Source: Poriferisodalis sp963663635
GTDB lineage: Bacteria > Actinomycetota > Acidimicrobiia > Acidimicrobiales > Poriferisodalaceae
Reading direction: 5' to 3'
Length of the DNA stretch: 64,000 bases
Assembly (NCBI GenBank): GCA_963663635.2
Contig: CAXXMY010000020.1
Span: forward strand, 1-64,000
The first letter of the stretch is position 1. Every line of letters begins with the position of its first letter. The translations under genes were made by a program, and so were the position numbers. Of this stretch, positions 1 through 14,200 are shown piece by piece. The notes under the pieces were generated by a model. That model was given only the letters and a program-made list of their open reading frames with translations, searched no databases and was not told where the DNA came from.

Positions 1-588
1 CATCAGCGCTGCCGCGACCACTGCTGCGGTCAAGCCGGTCGGAACGAGTATGAACGTAGTCGGACCTAGCGACCGATATCGCCGAAGCAGGTCGTCCATC
101 GCTCGGTCTGTGCGCTCTGAGGAGCGCAGCGCGGGCAGGGCGGTCATCAGCCCGAGCGTGACGCCAAAGCCGTAGAACAACCCGTGGAACGAGCCTGCGT
201 GCCCCGTTGCCGCGAGGATCACGCCGAGCACCGGCAGCGACGTGGCCCTCACGGTCGAGACCGGCAAGCCGGTGTCGAGGCCCCAGCCGAGAATGCCGGT
301 CCGTCCCTTCAGGCGCCAGCGGTAAGGGGTCTGGCGGGCGGGTCCGATCGACGTGGAACGTCCGCCCCACACGCGGACGGCGTCGACCAGCATCACGAGG
401 CCCGTTGCGGCAAGTGCGGCCACGATGGAGCCTCGACGGCCGGTTGCTGCTGCGAGACGGCCCCCCGCGGCGTCGACGAAGAACACGAAGACCGTCGATG
501 ACAACAGCACACCGAGCACGTAGACACCACTGTCGGAGAATCTGCGGATGCCCTTGTTCCTGGCCAGGGTGGGGCCGAACTGGCCCAC
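1..588 (-). CDS. Membrane protein of the Mau-like operon (C-terminus beyond window)
   Basis: The open frame runs off the left edge; about 196 residues are visible from a GTG at 588. The translation has several hydrophobic stretches (for example VYVLGVLLSSTVFVFFVDA and a later GHAGSFHGLFYGFGVTLGL), so it is an integral membrane protein. It is the last visible gene of the minus-strand operon with the MauE- and MauD-like genes, 22 bases beyond the latter. A better-placed ATG at 666 opens the same frame with a membrane-like start (MLEILSAGVLLMGGVLQRYSP) but meets an in-frame TGA at 603-601. The gene may therefore be a longer one broken by a nonsense change, or it may start at the internal GTG. 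I do not recognise a named family. A role in the redox or export function of the cluster is inferred from position only. Confidence 0.55.
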   Translation of the reverse strand, partial: MGQFGPTLARNKGIRRFSDSGVYVLGVLLSSTVFVFFVDAAGGRLAAATGRRGSIVAALAATGLVMLVDAVRVWGGRSTSIGPARQTPYRWRLKGRTGILGWGLDTGLPVSTVRATSLPVLGVILAATGHAGSFHGLFYGFGVTLGLMTALPALRSSERTDRAMDDLLRRYRSLGPTTFILVPTGLTAAVVAAALM

Positions 589-688
589 GAAGGAGATGCC
601 TCAAGGGCTGTACCGCTGCAGCACGCCACCCATGAGCAATACGCCGGCCGACAAGATCTCGAGCATCACAGCTCGACCCGCGCCGCCG

Positions 689-1399
689 TCAGCGCTCTGA
701 GTCGACCGAGCGGGGGTCGTTCTCGGAAGCAGCCTTGGTGGCAGCGGCTTGCTCGAGGACCTCGATCCGCTGAGCGAGCAGATCGTCCAGGGCGCGGCGG
801 CCGCCCAGGTGGGCGGCGAACGCCACCCGGCCGCGGAGGAACCCGACAGCGGCCGGGCTCGATGTCACCCCAAGTCCGTTGACGATGGACATGTCGTCGT
901 CGAACACGACCTCGTCCAGCGGCAGGCCGTGGACTGTGGCCCACTTGCGCATCTGGATCGCGTCTGCCGCCGCCACGATGACAGTTACAGAATCCGGTAT
1001 CGCACCCTCGAATGAAGCCGCCAGCTTCTGGCACGTGGCGCACACCGGGGAGATCACCAGCGCCAAATGAGCGGATGTGCGGTCGATCCGGTCCGGCAGC
1101 CCATGAAGGCTGGCGACGGTCCCTTCCACTCCCGGCGACAGCTCGAACGCCTCGATCGAGTCCTCGGCCGGCTCGCCCGCTCCAATGGGCCGGTCGGCCA
1201 ACAGTTCCATTACCGCCAGCGCGACCAGTCCGCTCAATACCAATGCCACGATTGAAATGACGAGGGCGGCCACTACCACGACGATCCCCCAGCGGCGCGG
1301 CCGAGCGAGTCGGCGGGCTCGAGCGCCCGGCGTCTGCGCTGGAGTGCCATCGGGAAAACCGCCCGCCACATCGAGGCCACCTGGACGGCGGTCGAGCAT
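689..1399 (-). CDS. MauD-like membrane-anchored thioredoxin-fold protein
   Basis: A 236-residue protein with an arginine-rich N-terminus, one membrane segment at about residues 38-64 (IVVVVAALVISIVALVLSG) and an extracytoplasmic domain. That domain has a thioredoxin-type CxxC, C120-A-T-C123 (SPVCATCQKL), and later a GVTSSPA segment where the cis-proline loop is expected. This resembles MauD and other TlpA/ResA-like thiol proteins that assist disulfide formation or isomerisation in exported proteins. It overlaps the end of the MauE-like gene by about 127 bases from the ATG at 1399; a GTG at 1369 is an alternative start. The longer frame from 1756 has the arginine-rich look of a shadow and is not used. 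Its likely client is the Cys-rich Tat protein upstream. Family assignment is good; substrate is inference. Confidence 0.7.
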   Translation of the reverse strand: MLDRRPGGLDVAGGFPDGTPAQTPGARARRLARPRRWGIVVVVAALVISIVALVLSGLVALAVMELLADRPIGAGEPAEDSIEAFELSPGVEGTVASLHGLPDRIDRTSAHLALVISPVCATCQKLAASFEGAIPDSVTVIVAAADAIQMRKWATVHGLPLDEVVFDDDMSIVNGLGVTSSPAAVGFLRGRVAFAAHLGGRRALDDLLAQRIEVLEQAAATKAASENDPRSVDSER

Positions 1400-1866
1400 G
1401 CCGCACAGGCTGCGAGCATGGCCAGGCCTTGCTTGAGCCCTGTGCCCGCATCGAACATCCACGGCTCGCGGGCGACGCTCCACGCAACGGCCAGCCACAA
1501 CGGCAGCTGCACGATGTGTGGGTAGCCGAGCGCTCGATCGGACTTGCCGAAGCAGGCGCAGGGCAGCCGCTCGCCGCTCATGACCCCGATCGTGCCCGCG
1601 GCCGACAGCCCGAGGGCGAACAACGCCAGCGCCGCGCCCGTGGTCCAGGACCGGTGCAGGACCATGGCTGCGGCCAGCACGACCTCGCCGGCGCCCAGCA
1701 GCCAACCCAGCACCGGCGAACCGCCCGCGTGGGCCTGTCCAGTGACGCGGTTCCACAGCGAAGCCAAAGTCCCCGCGATGGGGCGCGGCTGAACGATCTT
1801 GGAGAATCCGCCCAGCAGCAGGACCAACGCCCCCGCCATCACGACCACATCAGCAGTGAGTGCCAT
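1273..1866 (-). CDS. MauE/DoxX-like redox-associated membrane protein
   Basis: A 197-residue protein with four hydrophobic segments starting at the N-terminus (VVVMAGALVLLLGGFSKI). The segment GERLPCACFGKSDRALG matches the short Cys-x-Cys-F-G signature commonly seen in MauE-type proteins, and a second cysteine cluster (LAACAACST) lies in a late membrane segment. In methylamine dehydrogenase operons MauE works with MauD in making the disulfide-rich small subunit. Here it sits between a Cys-rich Tat protein (59 bases upstream) and a MauD-like protein (overlapping downstream), so the same partnership is likely. No methylamine dehydrogenase large subunit and no mauG are visible, so methylamine oxidation itself is not supported. 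Confidence 0.75.
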   Translation of the reverse strand: MALTADVVVMAGALVLLLGGFSKIVQPRPIAGTLASLWNRVTGQAHAGGSPVLGWLLGAGEVVLAAAMVLHRSWTTGAALALFALGLSAAGTIGVMSGERLPCACFGKSDRALGYPHIVQLPLWLAVAWSVAREPWMFDAGTGLKQGLAMLAACAACSTAVQVASMWRAVFPMALQRRRRALEPADSLGRAAGGSSW

Positions 1867-1925
1867 CGCTCAGTTCTTTCGCTGCAGACGAGGCCGGAGC
1901 CGTCGACCGACCGTTACGCAATATG

Positions 1926-2252
1926 TCACCGCTCGCAGCAGCCGATCTTGTAGGAGCACGCCGTGAAGCCACTGAAACACGAATTACTGGTGGTGCACTC
2001 GCAGCACTTGCATCGGTTCAGATTGCACGACCAGCACCTGAGGTTGTGGCCAAGCTCCTTGCAGAGCATCGGACACCAAGCGGTCCGGTGCCCGACGAGG
2101 AGACAGCAACCGTCCTGGAAGATGCCACTGCCGGCCGAGGCGGCTGAAGCGCCGAACAGAGCCTGGGCCCCCATCAAGAGCACGGACGCGGCTGCCCCTG
2201 TAGCCGTCCGCAGGAACCATCGCCTGCCTCCTGCGAATTGTGCGGCTGTCAT
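1926..2252 (-). CDS. Tat-exported cysteine-rich small protein (14 Cys in mature part)
   Basis: A 108-residue protein. The N-terminus carries a twin-arginine motif (R10-R11-W-F-L) and a hydrophobic core followed by ASAASAG, so export in folded or cofactor-bearing form by Tat is likely. The mature part, about 65 residues, holds 14 cysteines (49, 50, 60, 64, 73, 76, 81, 83, 84, 86, 92, 99, 105, 106) and exactly two tryptophans (59 and 74), each beside cysteines (AWCPMLC, CWSC). It starts directly after the stop of the upstream gene (TAG-ATG), so the two are probably translationally coupled, and is followed by MauE- and MauD-like genes. The layout recalls the Cys-rich light subunit of methylamine dehydrogenase, but spacing and motifs do not match that family and the protein is much shorter. 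A metal-binding, redox or quinone-cofactor role is possible and unproven. Confidence 0.7.
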   Translation of the reverse strand: MTAAQFAGGRRWFLRTATGAAASVLLMGAQALFGASAASAGSGIFQDGCCLLVGHRTAWCPMLCKELGHNLRCWSCNLNRCKCCECTTSNSCFSGFTACSYKIGCCER

Positions 2253-2645
2253 CTACGGAACCTCCTGTCGCTGGACTGGATTGCCCCCACCCGCCGGGTC
2301 CGTATCGAGGTTTCGCGCCGTCAGGAATCGGAGCTGTCCTGTGCGGTTGTTTGTGATCCACCACTCGATGCGAGTTCGGAGCACCACCGTGTGAGCAATT
2401 GAGGGCAGCGCGTGCCACACACCATCCACCAGCTCTATCCCGGTCTCATCACCGGGCTCAAACGCGAAGTCCCCGGGATAGCCCTCGACGCGCGCTCGCA
2501 CAGTCTCGCCGCTGCGGACGAGGTGCACCCACGCATGCTCGGAGCCCGCATCGGACTCGTATGTGCCCGACTCGAGCCCAGGCGCGGGCGGTTCGGGATG
2601 GCCGCGGAGCTCATCGCCCGCGACGTCTGTCTTCTTGTCGTTCAT
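2253..2645 (-). CDS. Hypothetical 130-aa protein, first gene of the Mau-like operon
   Basis: A soluble, acidic protein with no signal peptide or membrane segment. It starts at an ATG preceded by GGAGAG at good spacing and ends with TAG directly before the ATG of the Cys-rich Tat protein, so the two are translationally coupled. The middle is rich in W, V and E (for example RTRIEWWITNN). I do not recognise a family. Position suggests a cytosolic partner, such as a chaperone or modifying protein for the Cys-rich precursor before Tat export, but nothing in the sequence proves this. Confidence 0.6.
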   Translation of the reverse strand: MNDKKTDVAGDELRGHPEPPAPGLESGTYESDAGSEHAWVHLVRSGETVRARVEGYPGDFAFEPGDETGIELVDGVWHALPSIAHTVVLRTRIEWWITNNRTGQLRFLTARNLDTDPAGGGNPVQRQEVP

Positions 2646-2746
2646 CTCATCTCTCCGGTCCGGTGGAATTGGCGCGGACTGACCAATACCGGGGTGCTAC
2701 TGCAGGTTCGAGCGAGGCCGTTCTCGCGCTCGGGCCCGAACCGGCA

Positions 2747-8122
<5,376 letters not shown>

Positions 8123-8138
8123 GATAAGCGATATTATC
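8123..8138 (-). promoter_or_regulatory. AT-rich inverted repeat abutting the start of the CWB2-FN3 gene
   Basis: GATAAGCGATATTATC forms a GATAA/TTATC inverted repeat ending one base before the ATG of the 1791-aa gene. Read on the minus strand it contains TGATAATAT, a plausible -10 element. Transcription would then begin close to or at the start codon (leaderless or near-leaderless). A repressor site is an alternative. There is no clear ribosome binding site. Confidence 0.35.
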
Positions 8139-8149
8139 AGGCGCCATTG

Positions 8150-8380
8150 TGGGCACGTTGCAGCCTGCTCCGATTGGTCGAATATCTCAGCGTTCTCGGT
8201 GGGTTGGTGAATCGCCGCAGAAGGACTTCGGGTCGAGGTGGCGTGCGGGCTGTTGCGTGTGTCGGTGTCGGGCTATTACAGCTGGCTGAGCCGTCCTCCG
8301 TCCACACGGTCGAATCGTCACGCGCAGCTGGCGGGGATCATCGCGGAGATGGGTGCCGGCTCCCGACCGACCGCGGCGGC
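8150..8380 (+). pseudogene. IS3-family OrfB N-terminal remnant
   Basis: In the plus frame around 8238 the peptide VACGLLRVSVSGYYSWLSRPPS matches in pattern the start of IS3-family OrfB transposases (a cysteine, then L-x-V-S-x-S-G-Y-Y-x-W), followed by AGIIAEM. The catalytic integrase core is missing: the fragment stops where the IS256 element begins at 8381. Upstream bases from 8150 fit the same gene only after a frame change, so it is decayed at both ends. Confidence 0.6.
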
Positions 8381-9759
8381 GTCCCGTGGAGTGGTGGGTT
8401 TTGGGGTTGGCCTCGGTGTCAGTTGCGGGGTGTGAGCTCGGCTGTGGCGATGGTGTCGCGTTCGGGGTTGAGGGTGGCCATGGAGTGCTCTGAGAGATAG
8501 CGGCGGTCTGTGGCTTGGCATTCGTCGTGGAGGTCAGCGAGGATCGCTGCGACGAGGCGGACGGCGGATGCTTGGTTGGGGAAGATCCCCACGACGCGTG
8601 ATCGGCGTTTGATCTCTTTGTTGATGCGTTCGAGGGGGTTGGTGGACCAGATCTTTTGCCGGTGCGCCCGAGGGAACGCGGCGAAGGCCCCCGCCTCGGG
8701 CTTGGCGTGGGCCATCAGCGCTGCGACTTTGGGGAATCGGGCGCCGAGCTGGGCGGCGGCTTCGTCCCAGGCGTCGCTCACGGCGTCGGCGTCGGGCTGC
8801 GCGAACACGGTCCGGGACACTGCGGCGGCCATGTGCTGGTGGGTGCGGGGCACCAGCGCCACAAGGTTGCCGATGAAGTGCACCCGGCATCGCTGGCGCC
8901 CGGCGCCCTCGATGGTGCGGTCCGCGGCGGCGCCGGGCCCGGCGTGGGCGTCGGCTGTCACCAGGCGCACCCCGGCGAGCCCTCGGGATCCCAGCGAGCC
9001 CAACAAGTGCTGCCAGAACCCCTCGCTGTCGCTGTCGCCGATGTCGCATCCCAGGATCTCCCGGTTGGCGTCGGCGGTGACGCCGGCGGCCACGACCATC
9101 GCCATCGAGACGACCTGGCAGACGCTGTTGCGCACCTTGAGACAGGTCGCGTCCACATAGACGCAGGCGAAACTCGACGTGATCGAGGCGCCGGCCCCTG
9201 AACGCCTCCGCCATGTCGTCGAGCCCCGCACAGATGCGCGACACCTCCGACTTCGATATCCCCGACTCCGCGCCCAGCGCGGCCACCAGATCGTCCACCG
9301 ATCGGGTGGACACCCCAGCCGCGTATGCCTCCATGACCACCGCGCCCAGCGCCCGGTCGATGCGCCGACGCGGCTCAAGCATCGACGCCGACAACGAGCC
9401 CTTGCCCAGCTTGGGGATCCTCAACCCGACCCCGCCGGCCTGGGTGGCCAGCAGCCGCGGCCTGTGCCCATTGCGCTCGGCCACACGAGCGTCGCTGCGC
9501 TCATAGCGCCCGGCACCGATCGCCTCGGCGGCCTCAGCCTCGATCAGCTCCTGGAGCACAAAGCGCACCGCGCCGCGGACCAGCTCCGCGCCGCCCCCGA
9601 CGCGAAACGTCTCCCACAGCTGTGCTGTGTCATTCCCAGAAAGGGTCATCGGTGTGTCCTCCTCGATGAGTGGGTGATTTCTCTCACCGAGGATCACGCC
9701 GATGGCCCCCCTACTGGCGGACCCCTGCGACTACCTCAAACCCCACCACTCGGTGGGAC
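8381..9759 (-). mobile_element. IS256-family insertion sequence, degenerate
   Basis: A 1379-bp element bounded by imperfect inverted repeats: GTCCCGTGGAGTGGTGGGTT at the left, and GTCCCACCGAGTGGTGGGGT read inward from 9759. It contains one transposase gene on the minus strand, split by a frameshift. No 8-9 bp target duplication is visible next to these ends. Flanking DNA is IS3-derived on both sides, in opposite orientations, so the site has been rearranged since insertion. Confidence 0.75.
8419..9649 (-). pseudogene. IS256-family (Mutator-type) transposase, single-base frameshift
   Basis: The start is the ATG at 9649 with GAGGAGG eight bases upstream. The N-terminal half (AGRYERSDARVAERNGHR, GSLSASMLEPRRRIDRALGA) and the C-terminal half (VYVDATCLKVR, IWSTNPLERINKEIKRR) are both typical of IS256 DDE transposases but lie in different frames. 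They join at about 9170-9172, where the coding strand reads GAGTTTCGCC: removing one T gives V-E-F-A-C-V-Y-V-D in one frame. A single-base insertion is the simplest explanation. Programmed frameshifting is not usual in this family. Most of the DDE core is otherwise intact, so loss of function is recent. Confidence 0.8.
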
Positions 9760-10018
9760 ACTGCCCCGACCGCTGCGCTGGCCGCCAACGCTGGCACACG
9801 CGGCGACCCATAGGTCCCGCCCGAGCCGGTGTGCACAACGCGGTCGGGAACCCCTCGGCCTTCCGGCAAGCCACCCACCAATTGCAGGTCACGGGCGGAG
9901 AGATCACCCAGACCGCCGTCGCTCGATTGAGCAGATCACGCTCCATGCGCAGCCGAGCGTTCTCCCGCCGCAGCTGCGCGAGCTCGGCCCGCTCACCCGT
10001 CGTGAGCCCCTCACGCTC
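9760..10018 (-). pseudogene. IS3-family remnant: OrfA coiled coil and OrfB start
   Basis: On the minus strand the peptide GERAELAQLRRENARLRMER followed by DLLNRATAVWV is the leucine-zipper end of an IS3 OrfA. It is followed in the same open frame by CRKAEGFPTALC, which resembles the beginning of OrfB. Both genes end abruptly, at the IS256 boundary on one side and at a fused CWB2 module on the other (junction at about 10018). The element evidently landed in a surface-protein gene and was then cut down. Confidence 0.6.
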
Positions 10019-10577
10019 GCCGGCGGTGTAGATCACCGCGGAGCCCGGCGTGCGCGCCGACAGCGCCGCGGCGGCGCCGATGTCGTCGGCGGCGGTGGGC
10101 GCTTCGTTCACGTCGGTCACGCTGATGGTGACAGCGATGTCGTCGCTGGCCCCCGACGGGTCCGCGGCGGTGACCGTGACCGAATAGGAACCCGCCGCCT
10201 CGTAGTCCAGAACCGTCCCCGAACCGACGCGGATCAGGCCTGAGGCGCCGTCAACACTGAACAGGCCCGCGTCCGAACCTGACAGCGAGCAGGCCAGCTT
10301 GGCGTTGTCGTCAGGATCCGGGTCGACCAGCGTGACCGTTGCCATCCCGATGAACTGGCCGTCGTGGCGAACCGACACCGGCAACGTCAACAGTCAGGGG
10401 CTGGGGCTGCGCGAACGTGACCCCGCCGGTCCCCGTCACCATGACACGCACCGTGAGCCCCTGCGACAACGGAGAGACCGGCGAATCGCCGCGCCACACC
10501 TCGAACACAGCGTCGGATCCCTCAAACACCGTCCCCGACTCAGCGATCGTGACCTCGGCGAGCTCATCGAACGCCAC
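10019..10577 (-). pseudogene. Chimeric remnant of an arylsulfotransferase-cadherin-CWB2 gene
   Basis: Four pieces matching the large gene at 16042-23178 lie in the same order and orientation but with the intervening parts missing: ESGTVFEGSDAVFE to VTGTGGV (10577-10419), TFAQPQPLTV (10418 on), RHDGQFIGMATVTLVDP (about 10375-10319), then the cadherin unit DPDDNAKLACSLSG to VNEAPTAAD (10318-10085), then the CWB2 start DIGAAAALSARTPGSA (10087-10019). At several joins the bases are shared by both parental sites (ACCCCGCCGG; CGGGTCGACC), which is the signature of deletion between short direct repeats. One join also changes frame. It is not functional. Confidence 0.8.
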
Positions 10578-10782
10578 TGCGAGACGTAGAGGCTCAAGCT
10601 CTGCTTCGACACCGAGCGCCTGTTCGTGTCAGAGGGGGACTGTCTTTCCCCAGGTCAGAAGTGGGGTTGAGGCTGCGGTTCCCCCGAGCACCCCCTGTTC
10701 AAGTCCCCCGGACGGGGAATTGTTCGATCAGCGTCGCCGACTCATGCAGGACTGAGCCGACTACATCGCTACGGGCCAAGCT

Positions 10783-11150
10783 TCATCGTCGCGTGTTCGG
10801 ACCTGCGCGTGACGCCTCCTCCGCTAACCGCAGCTTGGCCCGTCTTGAGGCTCCGTGCGCCAGCGCATCGGCGCAGTTGTTGAGTACATGAGTGGAGTGG
10901 CCGGGCACCTTTTCGAAGGTGACATCTCGACGTTGCAGCGCTCGGTCAATCCGCTCGAGCAGCTCGAGTACTGCCCGCATCTCTAGTCGGTTGTCGGTCG
11001 ATCGTTGTGCACCGGCTGGGCGCTCGCGATCATCCTCGATGAACCATGTCCATCCTGCAGGTTCGAGATTGCCGTCCGCGACAGCGGTGTCGACATCGAA
11101 GGCGGCATCGCTGGTGATCGGCCGCCAGGCCGTGCCGACGCTCGATCATC
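10783..11150 (-). pseudogene. RNase H-like remnant lacking its central part
   Basis: The minus-strand frame shows SDAAFDVDTAVADG, then AGWTWFIEDD, then TDNRLEMRAVLELLE (the conserved T-x-N-x-x-E helix with the catalytic Glu), then FEKVPGHSTHVLNNCADALA (the G-H-S and A-D-A-L end of RNase HI). The strand that carries the third catalytic Asp and the handle region, normally between the last two blocks, is absent, and no start codon exists upstream before a stop. It is a decayed or internally deleted RNase H-fold gene. The rest of the gap up to 11283 shows no other gene, only the upstream region of the next gene. Confidence 0.55.
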
Positions 11151-11241
11151 TACCGCTGCCTTCGAATCTGCAAGCTCACGCGGTCAAGGGCGAGAACGGG
11201 ACACAGCCCGCTGCCCCCGACCGACTGACAATAACCGTCAT

Positions 11242-11268
11242 GATACGGTCGTCTGATGGATTCGTATC
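11242..11268 (+). promoter_or_regulatory. GATACG/CGTATC inverted repeat upstream of the propeller gene
   Basis: GATACG at 11242-11247 and CGTATC at 11263-11268 form a 6-bp inverted repeat with a 15-bp spacer. It lies 16 bases before the ATG at 11284 and just before the ribosome binding site AGGGGGCGG. It could be an operator or contain a -10 element (CGTATCG). Evidence is position and symmetry only. Confidence 0.3.
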
Positions 11269-11283
11269 GCTAGGGGGCGGGCA

Positions 11284-14200
11284 ATGACTGCGATGATTCG
11301 CATCCACCGAGCCACCAGCGCATTGATCCTGTTCGCGGGCGTGATCGCGTTGGCTGCGTCGCCGGTCGCGGCGCAGCAGTCCAAGCCGGCCAAGCCGTCA
11401 GGACTGTCGGCAAGCTCGGTGTCGCATGACTCGGTGACCCTCGATTGGGACGATCCCGGCGACGACACCATCACCGGCTACCGGATCCTGCGCCGCGAAG
11501 TCCACAATCAGCCCGCAGGGACCTTCACCACCGTCAACGAGGACACCGCCAGCGCCGATACCACCTACACCGACACCACCGTCGAGCCAGACACCAAACA
11601 CGCGTACCGGATCGTCGCCCTCAACCCCTCAGGCGCCTCCCCCAAATCCAAATACGCGAACGCCAGGACACCCGCAGCGCCCAAGCCGGCCAAGCCGTCA
11701 GGACTGTCGGCGAACTCGGTGTCGCATGACTCGGTGACCCTCGATTGGGACGATCCCGGCGACGACACCATCACCGGCTACCGGATCCTGCGCCGCGAAG
11801 TCCACAATCAGCCCGCAGGGACCTTCACCACCGTCAACGAGGACACCGCCAGCGCCGATACCACCTACACCGACACCACCGTCGAGCCAGACACCAAACA
11901 CGCGTACCGGATCGTCGCCCTCAACCCCTCAGGCGTCTCCCCCAAATCCAAATACGCGAACGCCAGGACACCCGCAGCGCCCTCATCCGACACCGGACCG
12001 GGAACCAAGCAGACCGCGCCCACAACCCAACGGCAAGACGACGACAGCCAAGACGACGACAACATGCCTTCTAGCGCATTGTTGCGCTCTTTGACGCTCT
12101 CCGGCATCGACATCGGCGCCTTCGCCGGCACCACCACCAGCTACACCGCCAGCGTTGCCCACGCCGTGGCGACCACCACCGTCGTCGCCGCCGCCGACAA
12201 CGCCGGCGCGGCGGTGACCATCACTCCCGCCGACGACGACACCCAAACCGCAGGCCACCAAGTCCACCTGAACACCGGCGAGAACACCATTTCCATCGCT
12301 GTGGAGTCCTCCGACGGCACCCAGACCAAGACCTACACCATCACGGTCAACCGAGCCTCGAACGCCGCCTTCGGCTGGAGCACCCTCGCAGACTTCACAG
12401 AACTGGCCGTCCGCAACCACACCCCTAGGGGGATCTGGTCGAACGGCACCACCATGTGGGTGGTGAATCTCAGCGACCGCCTATTCGCCTACGACCTAGC
12501 CACCATGGCGCGCGACCCCGCCAAGGACATCGCCACCTTCGCCGCCGCCGGGAACCGCAGGACCAACGGCCTGTGGTCAAACGGCACCACCATCTGGGTA
12601 TCAGACACCGGCGTCGGCAAGATCCACGCCTACGATCTCGCCAGCGGCGCCCACCGAGTCGGCCTCGATTTCAACAACCTGAATTCCGCAGGCAACGAGT
12701 ATCCCATAGGCCTGTGGTCCGACGGCACCACCATGTGGGTATCAGACTACGCCGACGGCAAGATCTACGCCTACGACCTGGCGGGCGGCGCCCGCCGACC
12801 CAACCGCGACATCAACACCCTGGGTGCCGCAGGCAACAACAGTCCCGCTGGCCTGTGGTCTGACGGCGCCACCTTGTGGGTGGCCGACTACGCCGACGGC
12901 AAGCTCTATGCCTATGACCTGGCCACCGGCGCCCGCCAAGCAGACTTGGACTTCGACACGCTGGCCGCTGCGGGCAACAATAATCCCATCGGCATCTGGT
13001 CCCGTGGCGCCACCATGTGGGTGGTCGATAGCCAAGACGACAGGATCTACGCCTACAACATGCCCGCCGAGGCCTTGCTGCAATCGCTGGAGCTCACCGG
13101 CATCGACATCGGGTTCTCGACCGGGCGCCTGGACTACGCGGTCTGGGTGCCCCGCACGACCACATCGACCACGGTCGTCGCCGCCGCCGTGTCCGCCGGC
13201 GCAACCGTGGCCATCGACCCAGCCGACGCCGACACCCAAACCGCAGGCCACCAAATCAGCTTGAGCAGCGGCAAGAACACCATTGCCGTCACCGTCACCG
13301 ATAGCACGGACACCACCACCTACACCGCGGTCATCACCCGGACTGCCGCGGTGACCCTGTCGGACAACGCCGACCTGTCGACACTGGCCATCGCGGATAG
13401 CGACCTTGACGTCTTCAACAGCGCAGTGACCGAATACACCGCCCACGTCCCCAATGCCGCGGCAACCACCACCGTCACCGCTACCAGCGACGACTCCAAC
13501 GCAACGGTCACCATCGACCCCGCCGACGACGACACCCAAACCGCAGGCCACCAAGTCAGCCTGGCCGAAGGGGCCAACACCGTCACCATCGCTGTGGAGG
13601 CCACCGACGGCACCACCAAGACCTACAAAATCACCGTCAACCGAGCCTCGGCCGCCGACTTCGGCTGGAGCGTTCTTCCCGACTTCAAAGAACTGGCCGT
13701 CGGCAACGGAACCCCTCGCGGGGTCTGGTCGAACGGCACCACCATGTGGGTGACCGACACCTCCAACGACAAGATCTACGCCTACGACCTGGCCACCGGC
13801 GACCGCCAAGCACACCGCGACATCAACAACCTGAATGCCGGCAACAACTACTCCACCGGCTTGTGGTCCAACGGCACCACCATCTGGGTATCAGACAACG
13901 CCTACGACAAGATCTACGCCTACGACCTGGCCACCGGCACCTACCAAGCACACCGCGACATCAACAACCTGAATGCCAGAGGCAACCACACTCCCAATGG
14001 CATCTGGTCCGACGGCTCCACCATGTGGGTGGTCAACTACAACGACAAGATCTACGCCTATGACCTGGCCACCGGCGCCCGCCGACCCAACCGCGACATC
14101 AACACCCTGCGTGCCGCGGGCAACAACAATCCCGATGGCATGTGGTCCGACGGCACCACCATGTGGGTGGCCGACTACGCCGACGACAAGCTCTACGCCT

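Noticed and set aside
1926..2252. Methylamine dehydrogenase light subunit (MauA)
   Set aside because: Cys number and the Tat signal are suggestive, but the protein is much shorter, Trp and Cys spacing do not match, and no large subunit or MauG gene is present.
9160..9180. Programmed frameshift in the IS256 transposase
   Set aside because: No known frameshifting in this family, no slippery heptamer with a downstream structure was seen, and the other IS elements here are also decayed.
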